DNA of 64,000 nucleotides from Streptomyces griseus. Lineage in GTDB: Bacteria; Actinomycetota; Actinomycetes; Streptomycetales; Streptomycetaceae. Positions 34,584-43,188 of the stretch are shown here, in pieces. Positions within the stretch are counted from its first letter, which is position 1. The number at the start of each line of letters is the position of its first letter. Under the pieces are notes generated by a model. It was not told the DNA's origin. It did not search any database and saw nothing but the letters and a program-made list of their open reading frames with translations. The stretch covers positions 62,001 through 126,000 of the forward strand of contig NZ_UAVD01000004.1 in the NCBI RefSeq assembly GCF_900460065.1. Direction: 5' to 3'. A program made the position numbers and the translations under genes.

Positions 34584-35165
34584 ATGACCCCCGAAGAGTT
34601 GAGCGCCGCCCGTGACCGCGTCGTCCCCGATGTGGTCACGGGCGGTCTGCGCGTCCTCTTCTGCGGCATCAACCCGAGCCTCACGACGGCGGTGACGGGT
34701 CACCATTTCGCTCACCCCGGGAACCGGTTCTGGCCGGTTCTGCACCGCTCGGGTTTCACGCCCCGGCAGCTGCGTCCGTCCGAACAGGCCGAGTTGCTCG
34801 GGCTCGGGCTCGGCATCACCAACGTGGTGGCCCGGGCCACGGCCCGGGCCGACGAGCTCGGAGCGGACGAGTTCCGGGAGGGCGGTGCGGCTCTGACGGC
34901 CAAGGTCGAACGGCTCGCGCCCCAGTGGCTCGCGGTGGTCGGGATCACGGCCTACCGCACGGCGTTCCGGGAGCCCCGTGCCCGGATCGGCCCCCAGGAC
35001 CGCACGGTCGGCGGTGCCCGCGTGTGGGCGCTGCCCAACCCCAGCGGCCTGAACGCCCACTGGACGGTCCGGACCATGGCCGAGGAGTACGCCCGCCTCC
35101 GGGACGCCGTCCTCACCCGGCCCCCGGCCGACCCGCCGGTCTCCGGCCCCACCCGGGCCGGCTGA
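34584..35165 (+). CDS. mug: Mismatch-specific uracil-DNA glycosylase
   Basis: A 193-residue uracil-DNA glycosylase of the Mug/TDG group. GINPS (motif with the active-site Asn) and NPSGLNAH (minor-groove loop) are present. It removes uracil or ethenocytosine opposite guanine. It starts 19 bp after purB and probably shares its transcript. Confidence 0.9.
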   Translation: MTPEELSAARDRVVPDVVTGGLRVLFCGINPSLTTAVTGHHFAHPGNRFWPVLHRSGFTPRQLRPSEQAELLGLGLGITNVVARATARADELGADEFREGGAALTAKVERLAPQWLAVVGITAYRTAFREPRARIGPQDRTVGGARVWALPNPSGLNAHWTVRTMAEEYARLRDAVLTRPPADPPVSGPTRAG

Positions 35166-35172
35166 ACCGCTC

Positions 35173-35197
35173 CGGGCCGCGCCCCTCCCCCGGCCCG
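35173..35197. terminator. Hairpin between convergent genes
   Basis: CGGGCCG and CGGCCCG, 7-bp arms with an 11-nt loop, between mug and the convergent ABC permease. Confidence 0.45.
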
Positions 35198-35202
35198 CCT
35201 GC

Positions 35203-35940
35203 CTACGCGTCCCGGTTGCGGATCGCCCACCAGCCCGCCAGGAGCGCTGCCGCCGCCCATACGGCGGTCACGCCCAGGCCGGCCCACGGCCCCGGGCCGT
35301 CCGCCGGGTTCTGGTGGAGCACCGCCTGCCCCGCGCGGTCGGGCAGATAGGCGACGACCTCGGTGGCAACGTCCACCAACACGAAGGGGACGATGAGAAA
35401 GAGTGGTATGAGCAGGCCGAGCACCGCCACCGCGCTCCGCAGGAGCGCCGCGAGGCCCGCCGCGAGCAGTGCCATCAGCGCCAGATAGATCCCCCCGCCC
35501 AAGACGGCACGCAGCGCGCCCGGGTGTCCCAGGCCGATCGCGTGCTCCCCCAGGAACAGCTGGCCGACCAGGAAGGACGTGAAGCTGGTCACCAGGCCGA
35601 CGACGAGCGCCGATCCGCCGATCGCCGTCATCTTCGCCGCGTAGAAGAGGGAGCGCCGGGGAACCGCGGCGAGGGATATGCGCAGCGCTCCGTTGAGAAA
35701 CTCGGAGGAGACCGCGGTCGCGCCGAACACGATGGCCGCGATCTGCCCGAAGGTCAGCGCGAAGAAGGCGTTGAGGAGCACATCGGATCCGGGCCGCTCC
35801 GCTTGCTCCTGGCCGGTGGTGCCCAGGATGAGCACGGTGATGCCGAGGGTGGTGGCGAGGACCGCCAGCAGGGAGCCGTGGATCGACCGTATCGACCTGA
35901 TCTTGAGCCACTCGGAGTGGAGCACGGCCGTGGGGGTCAT
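35203..35940 (-). CDS. ABC-2 type transporter permease
   Basis: A 245-residue membrane protein with six helices and the ABC-2 layout: N-terminal SEWLKIRSIRS before helix 1, and GATAVSSEFLNGALRISLAAVPRR between helices 2 and 3. It partners the ATPase gene directly upstream. ATG 35940 has AGGAGG at 7 nt; a GTG at 35946 overlaps the ATPase stop and is an alternative. The unit is divergent from a two-component system that probably controls it, as in antibiotic-sensing exporters. Confidence 0.85.
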   Translation of the reverse strand: MTPTAVLHSEWLKIRSIRSIHGSLLAVLATTLGITVLILGTTGQEQAERPGSDVLLNAFFALTFGQIAAIVFGATAVSSEFLNGALRISLAAVPRRSLFYAAKMTAIGGSALVVGLVTSFTSFLVGQLFLGEHAIGLGHPGALRAVLGGGIYLALMALLAAGLAALLRSAVAVLGLLIPLFLIVPFVLVDVATEVVAYLPDRAGQAVLHQNPADGPGPWAGLGVTAVWAAAALLAGWWAIRNRDA

Positions 35941-35942
35941 GG

Positions 35943-36875
35943 TCACGCCTCCTGACGGTTGCGGGCGGGGGAAGCGGCGAACGGGGTGTCCTCCGCCGTG
36001 AGGTCGAGGTAGGCCTGCTCCAATGTGGCGCGCTCATCGCCCAGTTCGAGCAGGGGAATGCCTTCTCCGGCGACGAGCGCGCCGATCTCCGCCGCCGTGA
36101 CGCCGTCGATCACCCAGCGCCCGTCCTCGGCCGGCACTCCGGTCAGCCCCTTGGAGGCCAGCGACGCGTGGAGCCTGGCCGGTTCGGTCGTTCGCAGGCG
36201 TACGCGGGGGCGGCTGCGGGAGTCCAGGAACTGCTTCATCGGCATATCGGCGAGCAGTCTGCCCCGGCCGAGCACCACCAGATGGTCGGCGAAGGAGGCG
36301 GTCTCGTTCATGAGGTGGCTGGAGACCAGCACTGTCCGGCCTTCGCGGGCGAGCCGCTTCATGAGTTCGCGGATCCAGATGATGCCTTCGGGATCCAGGC
36401 CGTTCGACGGCTCGTCGAGCATGATCACCCGCGGGTCGCCGAGCAGGGCGGCCGCGATGCCGAGACGCTGGCGCATGCCGAGGGAGAAGGACTTGATCCG
36501 CCGTGCGCCCACGTCGCCGAGCCCGGTCTCCTCCAGCACGGCCCGCACCCGTGACCCGGGTATCCCGTTGCTCGCGGCGAGAACGGCCAGATGGCTGCGC
36601 GGTGTGCGCCCGCCGTGGGCCGCGTGGGCGTCGAGCAGGGCGCCGACGGTGCGCAGCGGTTCGGTGAGCTGGGCACAGGACCTCCCGCCGATGGTGGCCG
36701 AGCCGCTGGTCGGCCGGTCCAGGCCGAGGACGAGACGCATGGTCGTGGATTTGCCGGCGCCGTTGGGGCCGAGGAATCCGGTGACCCTGCCCGGTTGCAC
36801 GCGAAAGCTGAGGCGGTCCACCGCACGGGTGGTTCCGTACTCCTTGGTGAGCTCGTGGACGTCGATGCTGGTCAT
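35943..36875 (-). CDS. ABC transporter ATP-binding protein
   Basis: A 310-residue ATPase of the ABC-2 (drug/lantibiotic) type. Walker A is GPNGAGKST, the signature is SFSLGMRQRLGIA, Walker B is VIMLDEPSNGLDPEG, and SSHLM holds the switch His. A C-terminal regulatory segment of about 90 residues follows. It energises the permease encoded next. It starts at ATG 36875 with TGAGGAC upstream, divergent from the sensor kinase. Confidence 0.93.
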   Translation of the reverse strand: MTSIDVHELTKEYGTTRAVDRLSFRVQPGRVTGFLGPNGAGKSTTMRLVLGLDRPTSGSATIGGRSCAQLTEPLRTVGALLDAHAAHGGRTPRSHLAVLAASNGIPGSRVRAVLEETGLGDVGARRIKSFSLGMRQRLGIAAALLGDPRVIMLDEPSNGLDPEGIIWIRELMKRLAREGRTVLVSSHLMNETASFADHLVVLGRGRLLADMPMKQFLDSRSRPRVRLRTTEPARLHASLASKGLTGVPAEDGRWVIDGVTAAEIGALVAGEGIPLLELGDERATLEQAYLDLTAEDTPFAASPARNRQEA

Positions 36876-36983
36876 GTCCTCAAGCCTGGCCGGTACGCCG
36901 GGCGACCCGCCTCCCCCGTCAGCGGGGATCGTCTCCCTCTCATGGGGGAGCCGGTGCGCCCGGCCCGCTGGGACGATGAGGAC

Positions 36984-38177
36984 ATGCACCGCATCCTCAC
37001 CCCGTTGACCAGCGCGGTCACCTACAGCCGCTGGTTGCACATGTTCATTCCGGCTGCCGCGGCCAGTCTGTGGTTCTTCATCTCCGACCAGCTCTGGATG
37101 CCCCTGCTCTTCGCGGTGCCGGTGGGCCTCATACCCGCGATGCGGCTAGAGGAGGGACTCCAGGCGCAGTTGCTGCTGACCCCGTCCGAGCGTGGGCAGC
37201 CCGACGCCTCCATCTCGGTCGCCTCCTCGACGAGTTGGGCGGAGCGCTGGCGGACCGTGCTCTGGCTGGAGTTGCGGCTCCTGATCTCGGCCGCGGCGAT
37301 CATGGCCCTCTGGCTGCCCGTGGCGTCGATCGAGCTCGCCCTGTCGGTGACGGGCAGGCCTCCGGGCGGGCTGGTCGAGGGCATGGACCCGCACTGGTGG
37401 AACGCGTTGCTCGCACCGCTGCCGATCGTTCCGCTGCTCGTTCTGGTGGTCCTCGGCGGCCGGGTCAGCACGGCGGCCGCCCGGTGGCTGCTCGGCCCGT
37501 CGCCGACGGACCGGCTCAGTGTGCTGGAGGAGCTGACCGAGCAGTTGCTGGAGCGCAATCGCATGGCGCGGGAGCTGCACGATTCCATCGGCCATGCGCT
37601 GACGGTGGCGGTGGTGCAGGCCGGTGCGGCGCGGGCGGCGAACGATCCGGCGTTCACCGAGCGGGCGCTGGCCGCCATCGAGGAGACGGGGCGGGATGCG
37701 CTGGAGGACCTGGAGCGGGTGCTGCGGGTGCTGCGTGAGTCCGGCACACCCGTGAGCCGTCGGCCGACGCTGGGAGAGGCGAAGCGGCTGCTGGACTCCG
37801 CGAGGAGTTCCGGGGCGAAGGTGGACGCGCGGGTGACCGGGGACCTGGGACTGGTCCCGGCGCCGGTCTCGCGGGAGGGGTATCGGATCCTTCAGGAGAG
37901 CCTCACCAACGTGCTGCGTCACGCGGGACCGGTACCCATCCGGGTGAGCATCCTGGTGGCCGACGGGCGGCTGGAGTTGGAGGTGGTCAACCCGCTCTCC
38001 GGGACGGCCGGCCTGCCGGGGAGCGGCAGTGGGCTGCGCGGTATGCGGGAGCGCGCCGCGTTGCTGGGCGGAAAGGCACGGATGGAGTCGCGGGAGGGCG
38101 ATTGGCGGGTGCGCGTGAGCCTGCCCCTGGACGGCATACGCTGGTCGGATGCCCTTCACCGTTCTTCTGGTCGATGA
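36984..38177 (+). CDS. Sensor histidine kinase (NarL-partner type)
   Basis: A 397-residue HisKA_3 kinase with about four N-terminal helices (residues about 18-50, 97-122, 140-170). The phospho-accepting His199 is in ARELHDSIGHALT, and the ATPase domain contains LQESLTNVLRHAG (N-box) and GSGSGLRGMRERA. It senses a membrane or cell-wall signal and passes phosphate to the response regulator encoded by the 29-bp-overlapping next gene. ATG 36984 has GAGGAC close upstream; the frame is open further up. Confidence 0.9.
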   Translation: MHRILTPLTSAVTYSRWLHMFIPAAAASLWFFISDQLWMPLLFAVPVGLIPAMRLEEGLQAQLLLTPSERGQPDASISVASSTSWAERWRTVLWLELRLLISAAAIMALWLPVASIELALSVTGRPPGGLVEGMDPHWWNALLAPLPIVPLLVLVVLGGRVSTAAARWLLGPSPTDRLSVLEELTEQLLERNRMARELHDSIGHALTVAVVQAGAARAANDPAFTERALAAIEETGRDALEDLERVLRVLRESGTPVSRRPTLGEAKRLLDSARSSGAKVDARVTGDLGLVPAPVSREGYRILQESLTNVLRHAGPVPIRVSILVADGRLELEVVNPLSGTAGLPGSGSGLRGMRERAALLGGKARMESREGDWRVRVSLPLDGIRWSDALHRSSGR

Positions 38178-38799
38178 CGAGCCGCTGGTACGCGCCGGGC
38201 TGCGTGCCGTGCTGGAGGCCCAGCCCGATATCGAGGTGGTGGGCGAGGCCGCGGACGGCGCGGCGGTGCTCCCCCTGGTGAACCGGTTGCGGCCCGACGT
38301 GGTGGCGATGGATGTGCGGATGCCGCTGATGGACGGCATCGAGGCGACCCGGCTGGTGCTGCGTACGGTGCCGCATCCCCCGAAGATCCTGGTGGTGACG
38401 ACGTTCGAGAACGACGAGTACGTGTACGAGGCGTTGAGGGCGGGGGCGGACGGCTTTCTGCTCAAGCGGGCCAGGCCGGCGGAGATCGTGCACGCTGTGC
38501 GTCTGGTGGCCGAGGGGGAGTCCCTGCTGTTCCCGGCGGCGGTCCGGCAGCTCGCCGCCGAGTACGGGACGGACAAGGCGCGGGCCGCTCTCGACCGGGC
38601 GGCGCTCACGGAGCGGGAGGCGGCGGTGCTCCGGTTGATGGCCCGAGGTCTGTCGAACGCGGAGATCGCGGCTGCCCTCGTCGTCGGGACGGAGACGGTG
38701 AAGACCCATGTCAGCTCGGTCCTGGCGAAGTTGGGGGCCAGGGATCGCACCCAGGCGGTCATCGCGGCGTACGAGTCCGGGTTCGTCGCTCCGGGGTGA
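38149..38799 (+). CDS. NarL/LuxR-family response regulator
   Basis: A 216-residue response regulator. The receiver has DD at 9-10, phospho-acceptor Asp55 (VVAMDVRMP) and Lys in FLLKRA; the LuxR helix-turn-helix is LTEREAAVLRLMARGLSNAE through VKTHVSSVLAKLGARDR. It overlaps the kinase gene by 29 bp. Likely target: the divergent ABC transporter. Confidence 0.93.
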   Translation: MPFTVLLVDDEPLVRAGLRAVLEAQPDIEVVGEAADGAAVLPLVNRLRPDVVAMDVRMPLMDGIEATRLVLRTVPHPPKILVVTTFENDEYVYEALRAGADGFLLKRARPAEIVHAVRLVAEGESLLFPAAVRQLAAEYGTDKARAALDRAALTEREAAVLRLMARGLSNAEIAAALVVGTETVKTHVSSVLAKLGARDRTQAVIAAYESGFVAPG

Positions 38800-38899
38800 C
38801 CGAGGTTGCGGCTCGATACCGGCTTTCCTGGCTGGTCGCAGGGCTCCCGGCCAGCGAGTACGATCCGGCAGACATGCGCACGAGCTGGGAGGACATACC

Positions 38900-40057
38900 G
38901 TGGGCCGGCTGACCGGTGGGGACCCCTCGCTGTTGCGGCGGATCAATTCCGCGGTAGTACTGCACGCCCTGAGAGGGGCCGGCGCGCCGACGCTGACGGA
39001 TCTGACGCGGATCACGGGACTGTCCCGGCCGACGGTCGAGGGGGTCGTCGAGGGGCTGTTCGAAGCGGGGCTCGTGGTCGAGGCGCTGCCCGACGAGGGC
39101 GAGGCACGGCGGCAGGGGCGTCCCGCCCGGAGGTTCCGTTTCCGGGCCGAGGCGGGGCATCTGCTCGGGGTGGAGATCGGTCCGCACCGGGTGTCGGCAC
39201 TCATCTCGGGGCTCGACGGCCGGATCATCGGGGCGGGCTCCCGCGTGGTGTCGGAGACCGCCGGCGCGGACGACCGGCTCGACCAGGTGCGGGCCGTCAT
39301 CGCGGACGTGCTGCGGCGCACCGGGGTGGCCCGGAGCAGTCTGCGCGCGGTCGGCGTGGGCAGTCCCGGGATCGTGGAGGCCGACGGCACCGTGCGGCTG
39401 GGTACGGCGTTGCCGGACTGGACCGGTCTCGCGCTCGGGGAGCGGCTGCGCCGTTCGTTCCGCTGCCCCGTGCTCGTCGAGAACGACGCCAACGCCGCCG
39501 CGGTGGCGGAGCACTGGAAGGGCGCCGCCACCGAGTCCGACGACGTGGTCTTCGTCCTGGCGGGGCTGAGCCCCGGCGCGGGCTCCTTGATCGGCGGGCG
39601 GCTGCACCGGGGGTTCGGCGGGGCCGCCGGGGAGATCGGCGCTCTGCACCTGCTGGGGCGGGACGTGACCCCGGAGCATCTGCTGTCGACGACGGACACG
39701 CCGCTGGACCCGCTGGACGAGCTTGCGGTGGCCGCGGTGTTCGCCAAGGCCCGGGAGGGCGACGCGGGGGCCCAGGCCGCGGTCGAGCGCTTCCTGCAGC
39801 GGCTGGTGCACGATGTGGCGGCGCTGGTGCTGGCCCTCGACCCGGAGCTGGTCGTCGTCGGGGGCTGGGCCGCGGGGCTGGACGGGGTGCTGGAGCCCCT
39901 GCGCAGGGAGCTGGCCCGCTACTGCCTGCGCCCGCCCCGGGTGACCCTGTCGCTGCTCGGGGAGGCCGCCGTCGCGACGGGTGCGCTGCGGCTCGCCCTG
40001 GACCACGTCGAGGAGCAGCTGTTCGCCGTCGAGGGGGCCGTGACGGCCCGCCGCTGA
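38900..40057 (+). CDS. ROK-family transcriptional regulator without zinc motif
   Basis: A 385-residue ROK protein: winged helix-turn-helix in residues about 10-60 (GAPTLTDLTRITGLSRPTVE) and a sugar-kinase-like domain with VENDANAAAVAEHWKG. The zinc motif CxCGxxGC that normally follows GGxAGExGH is missing (here GGAAGEIGALHLLGRDVT), and the His is gone, so it is not an active sugar kinase. It starts with GTG 38900 after GGGAGG. It probably senses a sugar or its phosphate and represses transport genes elsewhere. Confidence 0.88.
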   Translation: MGRLTGGDPSLLRRINSAVVLHALRGAGAPTLTDLTRITGLSRPTVEGVVEGLFEAGLVVEALPDEGEARRQGRPARRFRFRAEAGHLLGVEIGPHRVSALISGLDGRIIGAGSRVVSETAGADDRLDQVRAVIADVLRRTGVARSSLRAVGVGSPGIVEADGTVRLGTALPDWTGLALGERLRRSFRCPVLVENDANAAAVAEHWKGAATESDDVVFVLAGLSPGAGSLIGGRLHRGFGGAAGEIGALHLLGRDVTPEHLLSTTDTPLDPLDELAVAAVFAKAREGDAGAQAAVERFLQRLVHDVAALVLALDPELVVVGGWAAGLDGVLEPLRRELARYCLRPPRVTLSLLGEAAVATGALRLALDHVEEQLFAVEGAVTARR

Positions 40058-40178
40058 CTGACCCCGCGGGGAGGGCCGGTTCCCGGGGCCGGGTGCGCGT
40101 CGCCGGGCCATGGGCGTCCCCCCGGGAGCGGGGCGGGTCAACTGCGCTGCCCCGGCGCCGGGCGCATCGCCCGGGCCG

Positions 40179-40209
40179 TCCGGTGCCGGATCGGTCGTCC
40201 GGCACCGGA
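40179..40209. terminator. Hairpin between convergent ROK and GntR genes
   Basis: TCCGGTGCCGGA and TCCGGCACCGGA, perfect 12-bp arms with a 7-nt loop. Confidence 0.7.
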
Positions 40210-40295
40210 TCGGGCTGGAGACGCGTGCGCCCGCCGGTTCTCCGGGTCGGGAGCCTGGAGAAGCGGCGGGCATGGTGCCGGGCGGGCCGGAGGCG

Positions 40296-41066
40296 TCAGG
40301 AGGCCTGGCGCTGCGGCTGTTCGTCGTGGCTGATCTCCAGCGCGCCGGAGTCCCCGAAGGTGAGCCGGCAGGTGTCCGCGCGGTAGGTGGCGACGGACAC
40401 GGCCGCCGTTCCGTCCGCGGTGAGGTAGCGGGTGGTGACGACGAGGACGGGGGCGCCGGGGAGCCGGTCCAGCTCCTTGGCGTCGTCCGCGCGCGCCGAG
40501 CCGAGCTCCACGGAGCGGTCCTGGCCCTGGAGGTCGAGCCGGTGCAGCTCACGCAGCACGCCGCGGGCGCGGACGGCACCCGACGGGGCTTCTATGGCGG
40601 AGAGGTCGGGCACCGAGGAGGCGGGGATGTAGAGGAGTTCCGCCGCCACCGCCTGCCCCTGGGTGTCGCGGATACGGCGCACCACGTGCACCGGTTCCGC
40701 GGGGTCCGTGCCGAGCATGGAGGCCACCGCGGCAGGGGCCTTGTCCATGGCGCTGTCGACCGGCTGCCAGGCCTCGCCGCTGACGCCGCCGGTCCATTCG
40801 TGCTGGGCGGTGGAGACGGCGATGCCCACGCGCGGTGGGGCGACGGTCGTCCCCACGCCGCGGCGGCGCTGCAGTCTGCCTTCGAGCTCGAGCTGCTCCA
40901 GAGCCTGCCGGAGCGTGGCTCGCGCGACACCGAACCGCGCAGCGAGGTCCCGCTCGTTGGGCAGGATCTCCCCCACCGCAAAGTCCGAGTCGAGTGCCTC
41001 ACTGAGCACGGTCTTGAGGTGCCAGTACTTCGGCTCCTGTACCGATTCCAGCTGCGTGGTCCCCAC
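40296..41066 (-). CDS. DasR-like GntR/HutC regulator
   Basis: A 256-residue protein: GntR helix-turn-helix in residues about 20-75 (ILPNERDLAARFGVARATLR, QALEQLELEGRLQRRRGVGT) and a UTRA effector domain (about 95-245). The start VGTTQLESVQEPKYWHLK resembles the N-terminus of DasR-type proteins. It starts with GTG 41066 after GGAGGATCAGG. It probably binds a sugar phosphate. A DasR-type palindrome lies 92 bp upstream. Confidence 0.88.
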   Translation of the reverse strand: MGTTQLESVQEPKYWHLKTVLSEALDSDFAVGEILPNERDLAARFGVARATLRQALEQLELEGRLQRRRGVGTTVAPPRVGIAVSTAQHEWTGGVSGEAWQPVDSAMDKAPAAVASMLGTDPAEPVHVVRRIRDTQGQAVAAELLYIPASSVPDLSAIEAPSGAVRARGVLRELHRLDLQGQDRSVELGSARADDAKELDRLPGAPVLVVTTRYLTADGTAAVSVATYRADTCRLTFGDSGALEISHDEQPQRQAS

Positions 41067-41156
41067 CCTGATCCTCCGCAATCGCCCGGTGTCTTTCCGC
41101 GACGTTATTTATTAAAGGTTCCTGTCTTAAGTGGAGACCCTAGGACGGCATACCCC

Positions 41157-41172
41157 CTTGGTCAAGACCAAT
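41157..41172. promoter_or_regulatory. DasR-responsive-element-like palindrome
   Basis: CTTGGTCAAGACCAAT matches the central TGGTCTAGACCA of the streptomycete dre with one mismatch (A for T). Perfect TTGGTC/GACCAA arms are 2 nt apart. It is the likely binding site of this regulator or of DasR itself. Confidence 0.65.
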
Positions 41173-41350
41173 CCTTAGTCCGTAACGGAACGAAACGGAA
41201 CTCTGGCGCAGAGCGTTCACACGACGTTCGCGGTGCCGTGAGGAGAACGCAGCACGAAGCCCCGCAGCCGCGATGGACGGCGGGGCTCTGACCAGGCCCT
41301 TGGTCGACCCGAGGGGCTCCGGGGACCGATGGGGCCGGTGGCGCTTTTGG

Positions 41351-42235
41351 CTATACGGCGGACAGTCCGGAAAGCTTGTCCGGATTACGAATGATATAGG
41401 CGCATTGAATAACACCTTGGCTGACTTCGATCTGAAAGACGGTGTCCACCCTCCCTCCGATGAAGTAGACGGCGGCGGGCCCGCCGTTGAGCTCCACGAC
41501 GCGGATCTCCCCGTCCGGGCCGAGTTCCCCGGCCACCGCGAAGAGGAAGCGGCCGACCTTGTCGGCACTCTCGATGATCCGCCGCGGCGCCTTCGCCTTG
41601 CCACCGCTGTCGCTGACCAGTCGGACGTCCGGGGCCAGCAGCGCGAGCAGCTGCTCGATGCCGCCCCCGGAGGCGGCGGCGAGGAAGCGTTCGGTGAGGT
41701 CGCGCCGCTCGGCCGGGTCCACGTCGTACCGCGGCTTGCGCCCCTCCACGTGCCGCCTGGCCCGGCCGGCGAGCTGCCGGACGGCCTCCTCGGAGCGGTC
41801 CAGGGCGGTGGCGATCTCGGCGTACGGAAACCCGAAGGCCTCCCGGAGCACGAACACCGCACGTTCCAGCGGCGAGAGCGATTCGAGGACGACCAGCACG
41901 GCCAGCGACACGGAGTCGGCGAGGACGGCGCGCTCCGCGGTGTCCGGCACGGCCGGGCCGAAATCCGTGACCACCGGCTCGGGCAGCCAGGTCCCCGGGT
42001 ACGACTCCCGGCGCGACCGGAGGTGCCGGAGCCGGTCGATGGCGAGGCGGGTGGTGATCCGCACCAGGAAGGCCCGCGGCTCCCGGACGTCCTCGCGCGA
42101 CGCCGCCGACCACCTCAGCCACGCCTCCTGGACCACGTCCTCGGCGTCGGCGACGCGGCCGAGCATGCGATACGCGACACCGGTGAGAACGGGCCGGTGT
42201 TCTTCGAAGGCCTCGGTCGCGGTATCGACGGTCAT
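41351..42235 (-). CDS. ECF41-type sigma factor with SnoaL-like C-terminal domain
   Basis: A 294-residue sigma factor: sigma2 (residues about 10-75), the ECF41 WLPEP motif at 83-87, sigma4 (about 115-165) and a SnoaL-like domain (about 180-290) ending in the ECF41 NPDKL motif at 284-288. In this group the C-terminal domain replaces a separate anti-sigma factor. ATG 42235 is chosen; an alternative start 27 nt upstream adds nine residues. It is divergent from an alpha/beta hydrolase, its likely target. Confidence 0.92.
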   Translation of the reverse strand: MTVDTATEAFEEHRPVLTGVAYRMLGRVADAEDVVQEAWLRWSAASREDVREPRAFLVRITTRLAIDRLRHLRSRRESYPGTWLPEPVVTDFGPAVPDTAERAVLADSVSLAVLVVLESLSPLERAVFVLREAFGFPYAEIATALDRSEEAVRQLAGRARRHVEGRKPRYDVDPAERRDLTERFLAAASGGGIEQLLALLAPDVRLVSDSGGKAKAPRRIIESADKVGRFLFAVAGELGPDGEIRVVELNGGPAAVYFIGGRVDTVFQIEVSQGVIQCAYIIRNPDKLSGLSAV

Positions 42236-42357
42236 CGGCCCATCCCAGCCCACCGGCCACACGGTGTCCAGCGGGAATCGCCGAGCCTCTTGAACTACAA
42301 GCTACCCAACGGTAATTGTTGTTGACGAGATGTCTACCCACGTCAGGGAGCAGCAGC

Positions 42358-43188
42358 ATGACCACCACGGTCTCCTTCACCGTCGCAACGGCCGACGGCC
42401 CCCGCCCGGTCTCGGTCGCGTACGAACGGACCGGCTCGGGCGAACCGTTGCTGCTGCTGCACGGCATCGGGCACCATCTGCGGGCCTGGGACCCGGTGGC
42501 ACGGATCCTGGCCGCCGAGCGCGAGGTGACAGCCGTGGACCTGCCCGGCTTCGGCGCCTCGCCCGCACTGCCGGACGGCGTCCCCTACGACCTCGCGACC
42601 GTCGGCCGGGTGCTCGGTGCCTTCTGCGCCGAACTGGGCCTGGACCGGCCCCATGTGGCCGGCAACTCGCTGGGCGGCCTGCTCGCCCTGGAGCTGGGGC
42701 GCACCGGCCTGGTGCGGTCGGTGACCGCGCTGTCCCCGGCGGGCTTCTGGACCGAGGCGGAACGGCGCTACGCGTTCGGCACCCTGCGGACCATGCGCCG
42801 CAGCGCGCTGGCCCTGCCGGCGGGACTGATCGAGCGCCTGTCGCGCAGCGCGGCCGGCCGAGCGACCCTCACCAGCACCATCTACGCCCGGCCCGGCAGG
42901 CGTTCACCGGAGGCCGTCGTCGCCGAGACGTTCGCCCTGCGAGGAGCCACCGGTTTCCACCAGACGCTGGACACCGGCAGGGGCCTGCTCTTTCGCGACG
43001 AGGTCAAGGGCGTCCCCGTCTCCGTCGCCTGGGGCACCCGGGACCGGATACTGCTGCCCAGGCAGGGGATCCGCGCCAAGCGGGTGATCCCGCACGCCCG
43101 GCTCGTGCGGCTGCCCGGCTGCGGGCATGTCCCGATGAACGACGACCCGGCGCTCGTGGCCCGCGTCATCCTGGACACCAGCCGCTGA
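42358..43188 (+). CDS. Alpha/beta hydrolase
   Basis: A 276-residue alpha/beta hydrolase. The nucleophile Ser is in AGNSLGGLLAL, the oxyanion loop is LLLHGIGHHLRAW, the acid is near WGTRDRIL, and the His is in PGCGHVPMNDDP. The substrate is unknown. GGGAGC precedes ATG. It is divergent from the ECF41 sigma factor. Its last 285 bp are overlapped in antisense by the EamA reading frame. Confidence 0.88.
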   Translation: MTTTVSFTVATADGPRPVSVAYERTGSGEPLLLLHGIGHHLRAWDPVARILAAEREVTAVDLPGFGASPALPDGVPYDLATVGRVLGAFCAELGLDRPHVAGNSLGGLLALELGRTGLVRSVTALSPAGFWTEAERRYAFGTLRTMRRSALALPAGLIERLSRSAAGRATLTSTIYARPGRRSPEAVVAETFALRGATGFHQTLDTGRGLLFRDEVKGVPVSVAWGTRDRILLPRQGIRAKRVIPHARLVRLPGCGHVPMNDDPALVARVILDTSR

